NCBI RefSeq assembly: GCF_010093535.1
Contig: NW_022985170.1
Coordinates: 476,016-540,015 of the forward strand
DNA: 64,000 nt
Direction: 5' to 3'
Origin: Lindgomyces ingoldianus
Lineage: Eukaryota > Ascomycota > Dothideomycetes > Pleosporales > Lindgomycetaceae
Positions within the stretch are counted from its first letter, which is position 1, and each line of letters opens with the position of its first letter. Below the pieces are notes generated by a model. It was given only the letters and a program-made list of their open reading frames with translations. It was not told the DNA's origin and ran no database searches. Positions 44,299 to 57,738 of the stretch are shown piece by piece. The position numbers and the translations under genes are program-made.

Positions 44299-46659
44299 AT
44301 GGCCATGGAACCTCCTCCTCGACCGTCAAGTTCTCTCTTTGATGTCTTTCTCCGTCTCCGACCCTCGCATTCCGCCAAAGCTGAACGCTTTCTCAACGTC
44401 GAAGAAATCGAGGCTGCAAATCCAACCCATATTACAATTAAGCCGCCCACGAATGATGGCCGCAAGCGTGCAGTCGAGCGATTTGCCTTCACGAGAGTAT
44501 TTGAAGAGGATGCACATCAATCCGAGTTATTTAAAGGGACTGGCGTGGTGCCAATGATCGAGGGAGTGTTGGGCGGGAAGGGGAGAGATGGACGGGATGG
44601 ACTACTGGCGACTCTGGGTGTTACTGGGTCGGGGAAGGTACAGCACCACAACCAGAACTTATCCAGGCTCGCAAATGTTAATTGAATTCCAGAGCCACAC
44701 AATCCTCGGCACCAAGTCCCAGCGCGGCCTGACACAAATGGCCCTCCATGTCCTCTTCCAAAGCACCGGAACCCAGCTTGTACAATCCTTCTACGGCGCT
44801 CCAGCCTTTTCTTCCCTCGCTGCCGCAGATGTGTCAGAAGCCCATATGTTCACCGCCACGGCCTTCCTAGACTCCATGTACGGAGACAACCAATCCGAGC
44901 GTTACCCGTCACGAGCGCAGACTCCCATGCCTGTAAGTTCCTTTTCTCATGCGCCTCAGTATCTCATATCTGATCAAATGTCGTTGTCCTCTCCTCGTCA
45001 CGTGACTTCGGAGAACCCGTACCCATTTCTCCAATCTCCCATCTTTGCTCGACCAAGTGCAGGCATTCATTCTATCCGTCCTGTCACGGGAAATCTCTCT
45101 CGCATTACCCGTTCGGCTGCGAATACAGGCTTACCTCCCAAAAAGGATTGTAGTTCATTTATCACGAATCCGACAAACAGGTCCAAGAACATCCCACGCC
45201 CCTCAACCCTTCCTCAAAACCCCAGCGTTCACGATGTTGATATATCTGTGGATTCGAGCGCGGAGTATTCTATCATTGTGTCCATGTACGAGGTCTACAA
45301 TGACCGGATCTTTGACCTTCTCACCGGAAATGCGACGAAGAGCAAGAATCCCAATCTAAAACGTCGAGCGTTGCTGTTCAAGAGCACAGAACAGAGTCCT
45401 GATAGGAAGGTAGTGGCAGGTCTAACTAAGATCATCTGTGGAAGCTTGGAGGAGGCGTTGATGGTTCTAGAGACAGGCCTGATGGAGAGGAAGGTGGCAG
45501 GGACTGGTAGCAATGCCGTCAGTTCTCGGAGCCACGGCTTCTTCTGTGTCGAAGTCAAGAAGCGGGATGCGCAGCGTAAAGGTCCATGGTCTAGCAGCGC
45601 CCTTACCATCGTCGACCTAGCAGGATCGGAACGCGCTCGCAACGCAAAGACTGCGGGTGCTACTCTCGCCGAAGCTGGTAAGATTAATGAATCGCTCATG
45701 TATCTTGGTCAATGCATGCAAATGCAATCCGACAACCAAGATGGCAGCAAGGTACGCACCCAACCCCTCACTCTCGCACCTTCTTCTTTCCACCTCCAAC
45801 CCCCAGCTAACTCTCTGTTCAACACTAGAACATCGTCCCCTTCCGTCAATGCAAACTCACCGAGCTCCTCTTCTCAAATTCTTTCCCCTCATCCAACACC
45901 CGTCACTACCATCACCACCATCCCCAGAAATCTATCATGATCGTTACCGCGGACCCCAAAGGTGACTTCAATGCAACGTCCCAAATACTGCGCTACTCCG
46001 CCCTCGCTCGTGAAGTCACCGTCCCACGCATCCCCTCCACAACTTCCACCATCCTCTCCGGCACCCCCCTCAAATTTGCCCTTTCTACCACATCCTCCGG
46101 CCGCACAACACCCTCTGCCGTCCTCGAGGAGCTCGAATCTGCGAACGCCGAAATCTCGCGACTAACCGCTGAAATCGAGATCTTCGCCCTCCGCCTCACG
46201 GAAGAAACCGCGCGCCGCAAGGCCGCAGAGCAGAGCTGGCGCGCGGCCGAAGAGCACATGCTAGAAATCGAGCAAGACATCCGCGACGAGTGTTTTGCAG
46301 AAATGGAGAACGCGGTTGAGCAGGAGCGGAGGCGGTGGCAGGCAGCTTGGGATGCTGAGCAGGATCATAATGAGGTGCATATGGATCGCAAGATTGATGT
46401 TGTGATTAAAGCTACGAAGCAGCAGATGCTGGAGCAGCAGCAGCTTGCGGTTAAGATTTATGAGGACCCCGATCCGGAGATGGGACAGAGGGTGGAGGAG
46501 TTGGAAAGGGAGAATGAGGTTCTGAGGGCGAGGTTGGAGGGGATGGAGAGGGAGGCGCAGGCGAAGAGTGCGAGTCCAATCAAGAAGATGAGGGTGCTTA
46601 AGGCGAAGAAGTGGGAGGATCCGGAGACGACGTTGAGGGTGGGGATGGATGATGATTAA
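44299..46659 (+). CDS. kinesin-6-like motor protein (KIF23/MKLP type)
   Basis: Exons are 44299-44637, 44693-45751 and 45829-46659; introns 55 and 77 nt; 742 residues (782 if started at 44179). The motor domain has SSLFDVFLRLRPS at the start, P-loop GVTGSGKSHTILGT, switch I NAVSSRSHGFF, switch II LTIVDLAGSERA, and a closing NATSQILRYSALAREVTVP. A long insert rich in Ser/Pro (about residues 190-290) interrupts the motor, as in kinesin-6 proteins. A histidine-rich loop (TRHYHHHHPQK) precedes the last strand. The C-terminus is a coiled coil (EELESANAEISRLTAEIEIF ... WRAAEEHMLEIEQDIRDE). Kinesin-6 motors bundle midzone microtubules in mitosis and cytokinesis. Subfamily assignment is moderate. Confidence 0.85.
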
Positions 46660-47095
46660 ATGTGCATGAGGGAATGGCGTTTGCGGCGTCTGTTTGTATG
46701 ATGTTTACGATTGGATTTGGTTGTTAGCATGGTGGTCTGTCTGTCTAGGTAGACAGCCTGTGTTCATACCCTAACTAGTTCCACAGTATAACCTGTTGAG
46801 TTCTCATATGGTCCTTTCGGGCATAATGTCTATCATGTTGAAGCTGCAGCTATGCATAAGTAAAAGATCCACGTGCAAAAATAGTAATATCATAGATGAA
46901 CATCCATGATTCATTCATTCCTCCTCATAAATCATACCATGCTACCCTAGATATCTCGGAGGTAATTTTTTTTTTCAAACAGTGCAGCAGCAACTCGCGA
47001 ATCGAGAAGCCATCACAAGGGTGTGTTCGCTCATGATGCCGTCTCCTCTCTTTATCCCAAAGCCAGGGGAAAACGCCAACCCTTTACCAAAATCT
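46660..47095. other. convergent intergenic region
   Basis: The 3' flanks of the kinesin and methyltransferase genes, including a poly-T run near 46967-46975. Nothing else is seen. Confidence 0.35.
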
Positions 47096-48672
<1,577 letters not shown>

Positions 48673-49132
48673 GATTACACACTGAACAAATGAGGCAAAG
48701 GGTTGTGGTCGTGTATTTGGGGGAGAGAGGTCGCCGGCGATTGCTGGACCCGGAAATTTATTTCATCGAGTGCACGGATCACCACCTATTTCACCCCGCT
48801 ATGCCTGAAGCGGTGAGGGCACATTGCAGCATTGCTTTCTTCTGCTACCATTAAATAAACCATGAGAGCGCGTTGCAGCTAATTCGTCTCGTCTAAATAT
48901 CACACTGAACCGTTCGCCAAAAGAGAGCCAATGAGTGTCGTAAGGAAAAACCTAAGCAAATATACCAATCTCCACAGACTGAGGGAAGAAACCGTGCTGA
49001 AGAGAGGGGTATCTTTGCAATACAAACCATCCTCCCTCATCCAGTCGTCATGCCGTGTCTCACATAGGCCGTAGTCGTTACAGTCGTGGTCGTCGTTCTC
49101 ATACTACTTCGTGATCCGGGTTTCGTATCTCA
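48673..49132. promoter_or_regulatory. tandem intergenic region upstream of the methyltransferase
   Basis: 460 bp holding the promoter of the PRMT gene and the 3' flank of the gene upstream on the same strand. No clear elements. Confidence 0.35.
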
Positions 49133-51159
49133 TTATCGCGTTTTGATATGGTGGAAGGACTCGATGAAGAACCTTGCATCTAAGAAATGTTAACGACATG
49201 TTATTCAGCATATTCAATCGAGCCACATACCTTCTGCTGTGGTAAATGTCAATTGGTACTTGCCGGACAGACCGCGTGGAGGGGTATAGCCCTCGCAGAA
49301 TACGTAGGGGTGCAACTCCCGAAGCTGAACCGTGGTCGACCCAACACGTTTCATCCAATTTCGTTGACCAATGTATTGAGTAACAAAGGCAGTCCAGATT
49401 GGAATCGTTTTGAGAGGCCCCCGTCTCGCCGTTGTCTCGAACCGGACCCCTCCAGAGTCTCGATCTCGGAAGATGCGGAAGGCGTGCAAGTAGTTGTCGT
49501 CTTGGATTTCGCTGCCATACATACATCAGCACCCGCATTGCAGCAAGCAAAGAAAGGGGTTCGTACCCGCCAAATTCCTCCTTTTCGCCTGGCTCGAAGA
49601 AGTCTTCCAGTCCTTGTGGCGTTGTGACGTGGTCTTGGCGCTTCATTGCAACAACAGTGCAGTAGAAGAGGACCATCCCTAATGTCCAATTAGTTTAATT
49701 GAGGAAGAACCTCAGCCAGCAAACATACTTTCGTAGAGAGTAAATCTCAGGTTAGCCCACAAATCAAGCCCTCCGTCTTGTCTGTTCACGCGACAAAGCT
49801 GAAGGCAAGATTCGGTCCGCAAAACTTTTAGTCCAGTCAAGGGGAAGCAGTATCGCATCTTTCGCCCAGCAGGGTCCAGTGTCAAAAACAGAATACGAGC
49901 TCTTTGATCACTAGCTCTCCAATAAAGCCTGACCCAGACATTGGTAGCTTCAAATGGTCTATCGAATGTCAGTGGATATCGTTGTCGAGGACAAGATGCA
50001 CTCACAGTTCGAGTACTTTTTGAAACCCATCACCATCAAGAAATTCGAGGGCCTTAGGCTCATCTCTGCCGAGACATTTGGTCCTAGAGGATGTTAAGGG
50101 CTTGGTCATAATTTATATTAAAGCGAGACGTACGCTTGACCGAGGATCTGGAAGGGCGTGGAAGAATGTCTGCCATCAAAAATCTTGGTGGCCCAATGCG
50201 CTGTGCCATTCCCAGAACCATCGGAATGGGTTGAGAAGTTCTGAGATGAGGTAGTTGAATACGTTGGTGAATGAGGAATCTCGGGGACTGGCGGTGGGAT
50301 ATAAGGTATCTCTCCATAAATAGGGGAACGAGGAGGTAGCGGTGGTGGAGGTGGAGGTGGAGGTGGTGGTGGTGGTGGTGGAGGAGGATGAGGATGAGCG
50401 TAGGTGGGATATGTTTGAAAGCGTGGTATAGTCGGCCGAGCAGTTGCAGGGGAATGGGGTCTTGGTGTTCGCGGGCCTTAAGAAGCCATGTCTCAGCAAC
50501 TCAATCGCCAATTGAAGACAGAAAAACGAGATGGAAACGCCTCTGAAAACAAAATTGAGCATACCATGAGGATCAACAGATAGTCTGTCAAAGTAAGACT
50601 CTATAGGCTCTTGTTTGTTTAGCAGTCTTGTTAATCGGTGTCGGATGCGGTCAATGTCGTCATCTACTGGCTCGCTACTCCAGGGTTAAACGACCGTCGA
50701 TTTTGGAGGTCTACCAACTCACCCTTTCAAAATATCGAACATTGCTTGGAGATAGGTTCGATATAATTCAAGACGCACTGGCAAGGCTATGCCTTGGCTC
50801 TTGAGTTCGGCACAAGCGTCTTCCCAGATGAGATTGTACGGCGGAGTACCTGGAAATGCCCCCGGATGCTGTCGACCGTTCCTTCTGGTCTTGCTGAACA
50901 TGTCGCGGACATCATCGAGAGTGTGCCCTAAGCTCGGAAGGGCGATCTCGAGATCGCGCAAAATTCGACCTGCCTTTCTTCCATAGCGGGACAGCTCCAA
51001 GCCCTCATGTAGGACGTGGAGAGCATTGCTAATGGCAAAAAGTTCCGCAATGTCTCCGGTTATGTCTCTGGCGTACTGAGGTGTCTCATCCAGGAAGATT
51101 TGCAGGCCAGAAGCCGTGTCCTCAGCCTCTTTGGCATAATCCAAGAGCCTCCAATCCAT
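49133..51159 (-). CDS. conserved fungal hypothetical protein with poly-proline linker
   Basis: Eight exons: 51159-50723, 50674-50565, 50476-50134, 50083-50006, 49958-49729, 49678-49567, 49511-49231 and 49179-49133, all joins in phase; 545 residues. The N-terminal third is helical (MDWRLLDYAKEAEDTASGLQIFLDE ... DLEIALPSLGHTLDDVRDMF), then LYRTYLQAMFDILKGEPVDDDIDRIRHRL, then a proline run of about 15 plus PxxP-rich sequence, then a C-terminal beta-rich part that looks PH-like (TNVWVRLYWRASDQRARILFL, LKVLRTESCLQLCRVNRQDGGLDLWANLRF, EFGGEIQDDNYLHAFRIFRD, NWMKRVGSTTVQLRELHPYVFCEG). Similar proteins are widespread and unnamed in moulds, as I recall. No catalytic motif. A scaffold or signalling role is a guess. 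It is remarkable for seven introns in 2 kb. Confidence 0.85.
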
Positions 51160-52328
51160 GATAAATCGTGTGACTTGGTGATCTTTAGCGGAAGCCAAGC
51201 GGCAGCGCCGCACACATGCTCTTGGGGACTGAAATAAACTCGAAAAAGAGCGTGAGAGCGCCGTTCGGTGACGAGGGTTTGATAGCGAGTGTGTCCGGTG
51301 TTCAAGCGGCCTTGTGCCTTGAAGGGTCCTGACGTGTTCCAGCAGGCCGCGACAAGGAAACCAATAGATTATGCCGACGAAAACCCCTTATAAATTCTGC
51401 ACCTTAGCCGTAGCTTTCCCTTCTCTTCATCACGGTATGTACATCGACCTTTTGGCCCCCAATCTTCGTTCAAAGCTTTTCCTTTAGACCACAATTTTCA
51501 TGCAGTCGAGTCGTATTCCAAGGCTAAAAATGCAATCTCTGCTGCATCTCGCGAAGGCGAGCCCTCTGGCAGCTGATGAGCGCAACCACTCTGCGGCACA
51601 GCCGTCGGAGAAGGCGACACGACGGAGCGTTGACCGCAGAACCTGACTAAAATGAGCATCGAGACATGTGGTTTGTCGTAGAGTCGTGCCGCCACTGCTG
51701 CGCAAGGCGAGTTTCTGCCTAAACCTCTCGTTCCGATTAACATTATCTGGTCTTGGACTGTAAGCAATCGGAGGTGGATTGATCGCAAAGGTGGAGAAAA
51801 TTCTGGAAGGCTAATTCGAGACACATTGCCCTCTTTCCTGCAAGTTAATCAACCATGAATGGTCGAAAGGATGGAAGAGGATGAGGTGCATCATGCAATA
51901 TCTAGGCAGCATTCTCTGATGATCGCTGAACAATCTCGCCAGCCTTCAGATTCAAAAAAAGATCGGAAATCTCATGCATGGAGACTATGGCTATCAAGAA
52001 CGTGAGGATGGACGTCAAAGACATTTTATATTGGTTTGCCAGGTGAAAAACAAGGCTGCGCCTCACTTTCCTCCTGCGCCACCGACAAGTCTGCAACCTC
52101 CTTCATAATCCTGAACCAGGCACCACGGGGTACCAGAGGAACGAGAAAACTGGGCCGATGTGTTGTATGGTCAGGTTTTATTCGCTCCATTTCCCTTAAG
52201 CCTCGAACGCTCCGCCCGTGCCGCTGATGCCTTTGGTACCATCTTCGATCCTCCGGGTATCGAAGTAAGTCTAATAGTGGAGGCTTGGAGGCAGCATCGG
52301 GTGAGAGTCTGGGACACGTGGTGATTAA
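51160..52328. other. intergenic region
   Basis: 1.17 kb with short opposing open frames. A minus frame (52025-51902) encodes a 40-residue hydrophobic peptide starting MSLTSILTFLIAIVS; it is not supported by anything else. No gene is called. Confidence 0.35.
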
Positions 52329-53136
52329 TTACTTGCCAAGTGCTTTGAGTCTCTCATCGACGAGCTTGGAAACCATTTTCTCGAGGATGGCAAACTCGCC
52401 ATTGGTCGTGCTCTCGAAGTAGCCTACGACGCTTTTCTCTACATACTTTCCGACCTGATCGACTTCCACATTGACATCTTCGCCAGCTTTCTTGGCCGCC
52501 GTCACCACCTTCTCTTGAGTATACGCAATCAGCATGACCTCCCACCAGCCCTCTAGACCATCTTCCACCTTAGTAACCGTCAGGCTTGCACCGTCTATAG
52601 TGACGTATCCCTTCTCCACAATATATCTGAGAACAGTCGAATCTCGGGGCTTAAAGCGGAGCGTCAGGGCATTGCCGTCGGGGGTCACGGATTGAATCGT
52701 TGCAGTGGTATCAACATGGCCTTGCACGAAGTGACCACCCATGCGGGTGGAAGCGGAAACTGCACGCTCAAGGTTGACTCGTGAGCCCTTCTGGAGAGAT
52801 CCGAGATTCGTGCGCCGAAGCGTTTCAGGAGCAACGCCGACCTTGAACCATGCCTTGTCAAACTCGGTTATCGTGAGACATGTTCCTGCGCAAAAGTCAG
52901 TCCAGGCTTGCTGCTATTAGTCCAAAACCAAACCATTGACACTAATGCTGTCTCCCAGCTGGGCGTCTCCCAGTATGTCTTGCACGTCAGAAATCGTCAA
53001 CGAAGTGCCGCCTCCTCCGCTCGAAGTCTGGTCAAGCTCTTCGAGGGCGGCAACAGCTAGTTACCGTCAGCCTAGCCGGCACGAATAGTCGCAAAGGAAT
53101 CTCACTTCCTAGTGTCTCAACGAGGCCGGTGAACAT
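52329..53136 (-). CDS. RIB5: riboflavin synthase (alpha chain)
   Basis: Exons are 53136-53106, 53056-52934 and 52885-52329; introns 49 and 48 nt; 236 residues. It starts MFTGLVETLGTVAALEELD and has two homologous lumazine-binding halves. The first has SLTISDVQDILGDAQLGDSISVNGTCLTITEF, FKVGVAPETLRRTNLGSLQKGSRVNLERA and MGGHFVQGHVD. The second has VTIDGASLTVT and EVMLIAYTQEKVVTAAKKAGEDVNVEVDQVGKYVEK. It converts two 6,7-dimethyl-8-ribityllumazine molecules to riboflavin plus a pyrimidine. Length and both repeats are normal. Confidence 0.96.
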
Positions 53137-53292
53137 TATTGGGTGTCGGTGATGTTCGGGTGGAAGATGGAGAGATTTGAACTGCCTCGGTGAGGGGAGC
53201 TTTCGGGTTTCTATCGCGGGGCAGCTTCTGGTCTCCATGACCAATACACCTCACATTTCAATCCTTGCAAAGCAGGCCATCCAACAGAAATC
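53137..53292. promoter_or_regulatory. short bidirectional promoter, RIB5 / CoA-transferase gene
   Basis: Only 156 bp separate two divergent start codons, so the two genes probably share control elements. A plus-strand open frame crosses it without meaning. Confidence 0.5.
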
Positions 53293-55073
53293 ATGGCAGG
53301 TTTACTTCTCAAGCAGTCTAGAAGAGCAATCCAAGCTTCATTGCGCTCGTCCAGGTCCAATTGGCTCTACAAAAGCGTAAGACGACAATTTACAACAGCC
53401 GCGATGAACGCAGATGCATCAACACTACCTCTGGCAGGAATCAAAGTTCTAGACATGACCAGAGTTCTTGCTGGAGTGAGTCGTGATAACTCCTAATCTT
53501 CTCGGGTCCTGACGTTGATTAGCCTTACTGTACGCAAATCTTGGGTGACCTTGGGTATGCGATGGACAGCCCTGTACGAACCACCTCCTCCGAGGTTGGC
53601 AGGTCTGAAGAATCCTGATTGACACGAAAATAGTGCAGAAGTGATTAAGATTGAGCATCCAACACGAGGGGGTTAGGCTTCTCAAGCACATCACAAGTCA
53701 TATGGCGCTCGAATTCTGATTGAGAAGCAGATGATACCCGAGCCTGGGGACCGCCTTACGCTAAGCACATATGTGGAGAAAACACCGCAGGCCCAGGAGA
53801 GAGCGCTTACTATCTCGCCGTGAGTGCCTACTGGTAGTAATTCTCCAGAAGTTAACCATGAGCAGGTGAACAGGAATAAGAAGTCGTTGGGCTTGTCTTT
53901 TGCGCATCCTGCGGGAGTTGATATCCTGCATCGGCTGGCTAGAGAATGCGATATATTAGTCGAAAACTACCTACCAGGGTCACTGGACAAGTACGCCATG
54001 GACTACCCGACTATATCCAAAATCAATCCTTCTCTCGTCTATGCTAGCATCACAGGCTATGGCCAAACGGGTCCTTATCGAAACCGGGCTGGGTACGATG
54101 TCATGGTTGAAGCGTATGTTTGTGAGCCTAGTGAGAGATGTAGATTCTAAATGGCGACAGTGAAATGGGGCTGATGCACATCACCGGAGCCAGGGATGGC
54201 CCACCGGTCAAGGTTGGCGTTGCGGTAACTGATCTCACCACCGGACTATATACTTCGAACGCAATCATGGCAGCTCTCCTCGGGCGTATGAAATCGGGCA
54301 AAGGTCAGCATATTGATGTTGCTCTTAGTGACTGCCAGGTTGCTACCCTCGCGAATATCGCCAGCTCAGCGCTCATCAGCGGGCAAAAAGACTCTGGCAG
54401 ATGGGGCACTTCCCACCGTGAGTTGAATTGAATCATGACTAGTGGATCTGGCTGAAGAGCTCCCAGCATCAATTGTACCCTATAAAGCATTCAAAACTTC
54501 AGACGGCGATATACTGATGGGTGGAGGAAACGATCGGCTATATGGCATCTTGTGTACAAAGATCGAAAAACCAGAATGGATCAACGACGAAAGATTTAAG
54601 ACAAACGCGTTAAGAGTTAAGAATCGAGATGTGTTAGAAGACATGATTGAGAACGAGACGCGGAAGAAGAGCACGCAAGAGTGGCTTGAAATTTTGGAAG
54701 GTTGCGGGATGCGTAAGTCCCACAGAGCAGGACGCTACAATCAAAGCAACTGACCTTGAAACAGCTTATTCAGCCATCAATGACATTCAGACTACCTTAA
54801 ATCATGAACATGGTATGCCCTCTTCCATGTTTAAAGACGCCTCAATTCTGACCGCCAAAAGTTCTCGCTCGTGATATGGTCAAAGAGGTTGAGCATCCAG
54901 TATGTGGTCCCATGAGGCTGGTCAATACTCCGGTGAAGTACTCATTTTCGAAGCCGGGAATTCGCATGCCACCACCTACTCTGGGGCAACATACGGATGA
55001 GATTTTGAAGGACACTCTCGGTATGAATGAGGATGACATTGAGAGTCTCCGGAGTGAAGGGGTTGTAGCGTAG
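53293..55073 (+). CDS. CaiB/BaiF-family CoA-transferase, probably mitochondrial
   Basis: Nine exons: 53293-53475, 53523-53554, 53634-53671, 53731-53819, 53866-54113, 54161-54417, 54467-54712, 54765-54812 and 54862-55073, all joins in phase; 450 residues. The N-terminus is basic and Ser/Arg-rich (LLLKQSRRAIQASLRSSR ... SVRRQFTTA), a mitochondrial presequence. Family blocks: [106 protein letters not shown] (the catalytic Asp sits in the RAGYD block), DVALSDCQ, LMGGGNDRLYGILC. It most resembles succinate- or glutarate-type CoA-transferases (SUGCT-like), but the substrate is not settled by sequence. Several very short exons (32, 38 and 48 nt) made it look broken at first. Confidence 0.9.
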
Positions 55074-55475
55074 GAAGGGGAACTTGAAAGTCTAATCGCA
55101 CCTCTGCTGACGGCAAGATTGTGTGCGGTGCCGTACATGATTTGCTTCAAGATAGGCAAAGAATAGGTACTGGTTCCCTGGCCACCACCAATAGAGACTT
55201 TAAAGAACATATTTTCTAGCATGCAACAGACATGGAAGTCCGCGCTCTTCCTGCTGTCGAAACCCGGTCGACGAAGGGAAAAGTAAGCATTGGGGTGCTG
55301 CGATTGGCTGCGTTACTAATCGCACACACGGACCAGTGTATAGCTCAGGTCGAAGCGACAGCAGCTCGCCGAGATGGTGGAATCTTCTATGCTTTGCGCT
55401 CCGTCCCTCGCCCAATGAGTGCACACCCCGTCCATCATTCCTGATAACCTGTGTCGCAGTCATTCACTGAATACA
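55074..55475. promoter_or_regulatory. tandem intergenic region
   Basis: 402 bp between the CoA-transferase and the PHD gene. The PHD frame is open upstream to an ATG at 55419, which is less likely as the start. Confidence 0.35.
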
Positions 55476-57227
55476 ATGAGCTCAAAAAACCCCCCTCTAG
55501 ATCCATCTGCCGCGGCCAATCGTCTCTTAAATCCCGTGAGCACGGCACCCAACCCTCCCACCTTGACCCCGAAGTCGTCACTTTCGTCGACGACACCAGC
55601 GCCCCCGGGATGGTCATCGCAATCAGCGGCTTTTGCGTCGCAGAATGGGCCACCTGCAGGCTTTCCGCAGCTTTCAGCGTCTACAGCAGAGATTCTAAAG
55701 AGGTTGCAGGCAAATGCTGGACAGAGCAGCACTGCTACTAGTACCGCGGCGTTTGAGGCAAAAAAAGCGGAGGTGATGAAGAGTTATGTGACCAGCGACA
55801 ATTTGCCAACACCGCCGCCTATTCCAGGTACAGGACGGCGAGGAAGGGGTGGTGGAAGAGTGGGCACGCCGAGTGGATTGAAGACGGAGATTGGGGGAGT
55901 AATGCCGGTCGCGGGCTCAACGCCGACGTCTGGACGAGGTTCTGGCAGAGGTCGGGGAAGAGGTCGGGGCGGTGGGCGGGGTGGGAAGAGAAAGAGGGCC
56001 GAGAGCTACGATAGCGATGTAAGTTAAATCTCAGCTTTGTGTCATTTGCGAAGCACGGGATGACCTAACTGTTCAGGACGACGACTCCGACATCTCAACA
56101 TCTTATACGCCACTTCCCACGAAAACTAAATCTGGCCGTAATGTCAACAAGCCCACTGCGTTCGTGCCAACACTCCCGGAACCAAGCCCAGGAGTGAAGC
56201 GACGGAAATCGACCAAAACCATCCTCACCGCGCAATGCAAAATCTGCCATCGTGGGACTGATCCGGGCAACAATCGCATTGTATTCTGCGATGTATGCAA
56301 TACTGCGTATCACCAGTACTGCCACGATCCACCAATCGATAACGAAGTGGTGAATGTGTTGGAGAAAGAGTGGCTGTGCGGACCATGTGAGCGTGCCAAG
56401 CAGAGTGTTATTGAAGGTATGGAAGGCCTGGCTGCTGGAGATGGATTGTCAATAGAAGAAGTACGTTCTATGTCCTATGCTCCCACACGATCTAATCCCT
56501 CCTGACATAACTGTAGAAACGCGCATACCTCTCCACTCTCCCCTCAACACGTCTCGTATCTCTCCTTCTCCACTCCACAATCCGTCACCCTGAGCTCCCC
56601 ATCTTTCCCCCCAACGTCCGTGACCTAATTCCCGTGGCTCCAACCGGAATCACTACCCAAACTAGCCTTCCCAACCCCCCGCTCCAACTACCAACCCCTC
56701 ATAACGCCAATGCTGTTTCCCAATCCGTCACATCCCCTCCCAACGGCATAGGCTCCACAGGCGGCACCCCACGCTCCCATCACATCGCAACCGACTCCTC
56801 AGACATGGATCCTGCTGAAGCCCAACTTCTCGGCGAAATCCGCTCTTCTACTGTCCTTCAACACCAACATTCCTTCACGCAACCCCAATCCTCCAAACTC
56901 AAATCCCATCACGAATCCCATATCCAAACACAGACATCAAGCCAAACCCAAAATCAGCCTCAATCCTCCACCACCACCACCACCACCACCACCGCCGCCG
57001 CCATTAACCCTACACAAATGGACGAATACGATGACGGATATGACACAGATCCACCAGCGCATTATCCCAAACCCGGACACGGGCTGGCGAGAACCCTGCG
57101 ACCTGAAAGTGAGGATTTGCAATGGTTAGTAGATGACAATTTCGAGGTTTTTAGTCATGGTTGGAAGGGGGATGGTACGGGTGTTGGGGCGGATGCGCCA
57201 CAGGCAGGGTTGAATGGAGCGGCTTGA
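55476..57227 (+). CDS. PHD-finger protein
   Basis: Exons are 55476-56018, 56077-56460 and 56517-57227; introns 58 and 56 nt; 545 residues. The N-terminus is Pro/Ser/Thr-rich; about residues 140-175 form an RGG/GRG-rich basic stretch (GRRGRGGGRV, GRGSGRGRGRGRGGGRGGKRKR). Exon 2 holds one Cys4-His-Cys3 PHD finger: CKICHRG, FCDVCNTAYHQYCHDPP, EWLCGPC. Exon 3 has a short helical piece (YLSTLPSTRLVSLLLHSTIRHPELPIFPP) and a long disordered part with a threonine run encoded by a CCA/ACC repeat (56967-56992). PHD fingers usually read histone H3 tails. The exact family (Cti6/Rco1-like or other) is not resolved. Confidence 0.88.
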
Positions 57228-57738
57228 CGGTGGGTGTGTAGGAGTAGGGAAGGTAGAGGGGAGGGGAGAGATTAGAGGAAGAAGTAGGCGAGCGGATTTT
57301 AGATGGCTCTTTTCGATAATGGTGTGGAATGAGACTCCACGGAGGAGTATGGATTCATGGATGCATTGGTGTTTAATGGATTTGGGTAACAACGACGGGA
57401 ACGGGGCCTCTGAGGATTCCTATCTACTTATTTTTCTGTCTCACAAAATGGCATCAGCATCACACTGTGCATAGGCATAGTTAATGCATGTGCAAATGCA
57501 GCTTCTTACAGTACATGAACTCTTCTTGCCTGCTACTTATAGTCACCTCACACATACTAGATTATTAGTCACAAATAAGGGATCTATTTCTCAACCTCAA
57601 ATTGAGAACGATATCCAGGACCATCTGCTTAGCTGTGGGTATTGTTATACAAAGCCCACTTACTAGACTTTTAACCCCATGTCTCCATCCATCAAGATCC
57701 TTTCCAATCCCTAGTACCCCAGAAAACGCATTTCAAAT
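57228..57738. other. convergent intergenic region
   Basis: 511 bp of 3' flanks of the PHD and BRF1 genes. Nothing else is recognisable. Confidence 0.35.

Noticed and set aside
53293..55073. First impression that the CoA-transferase gene is a pseudogene broken in many frames
   Set aside because: Eight short GT-AG introns join all pieces in phase into one complete 450-residue protein.
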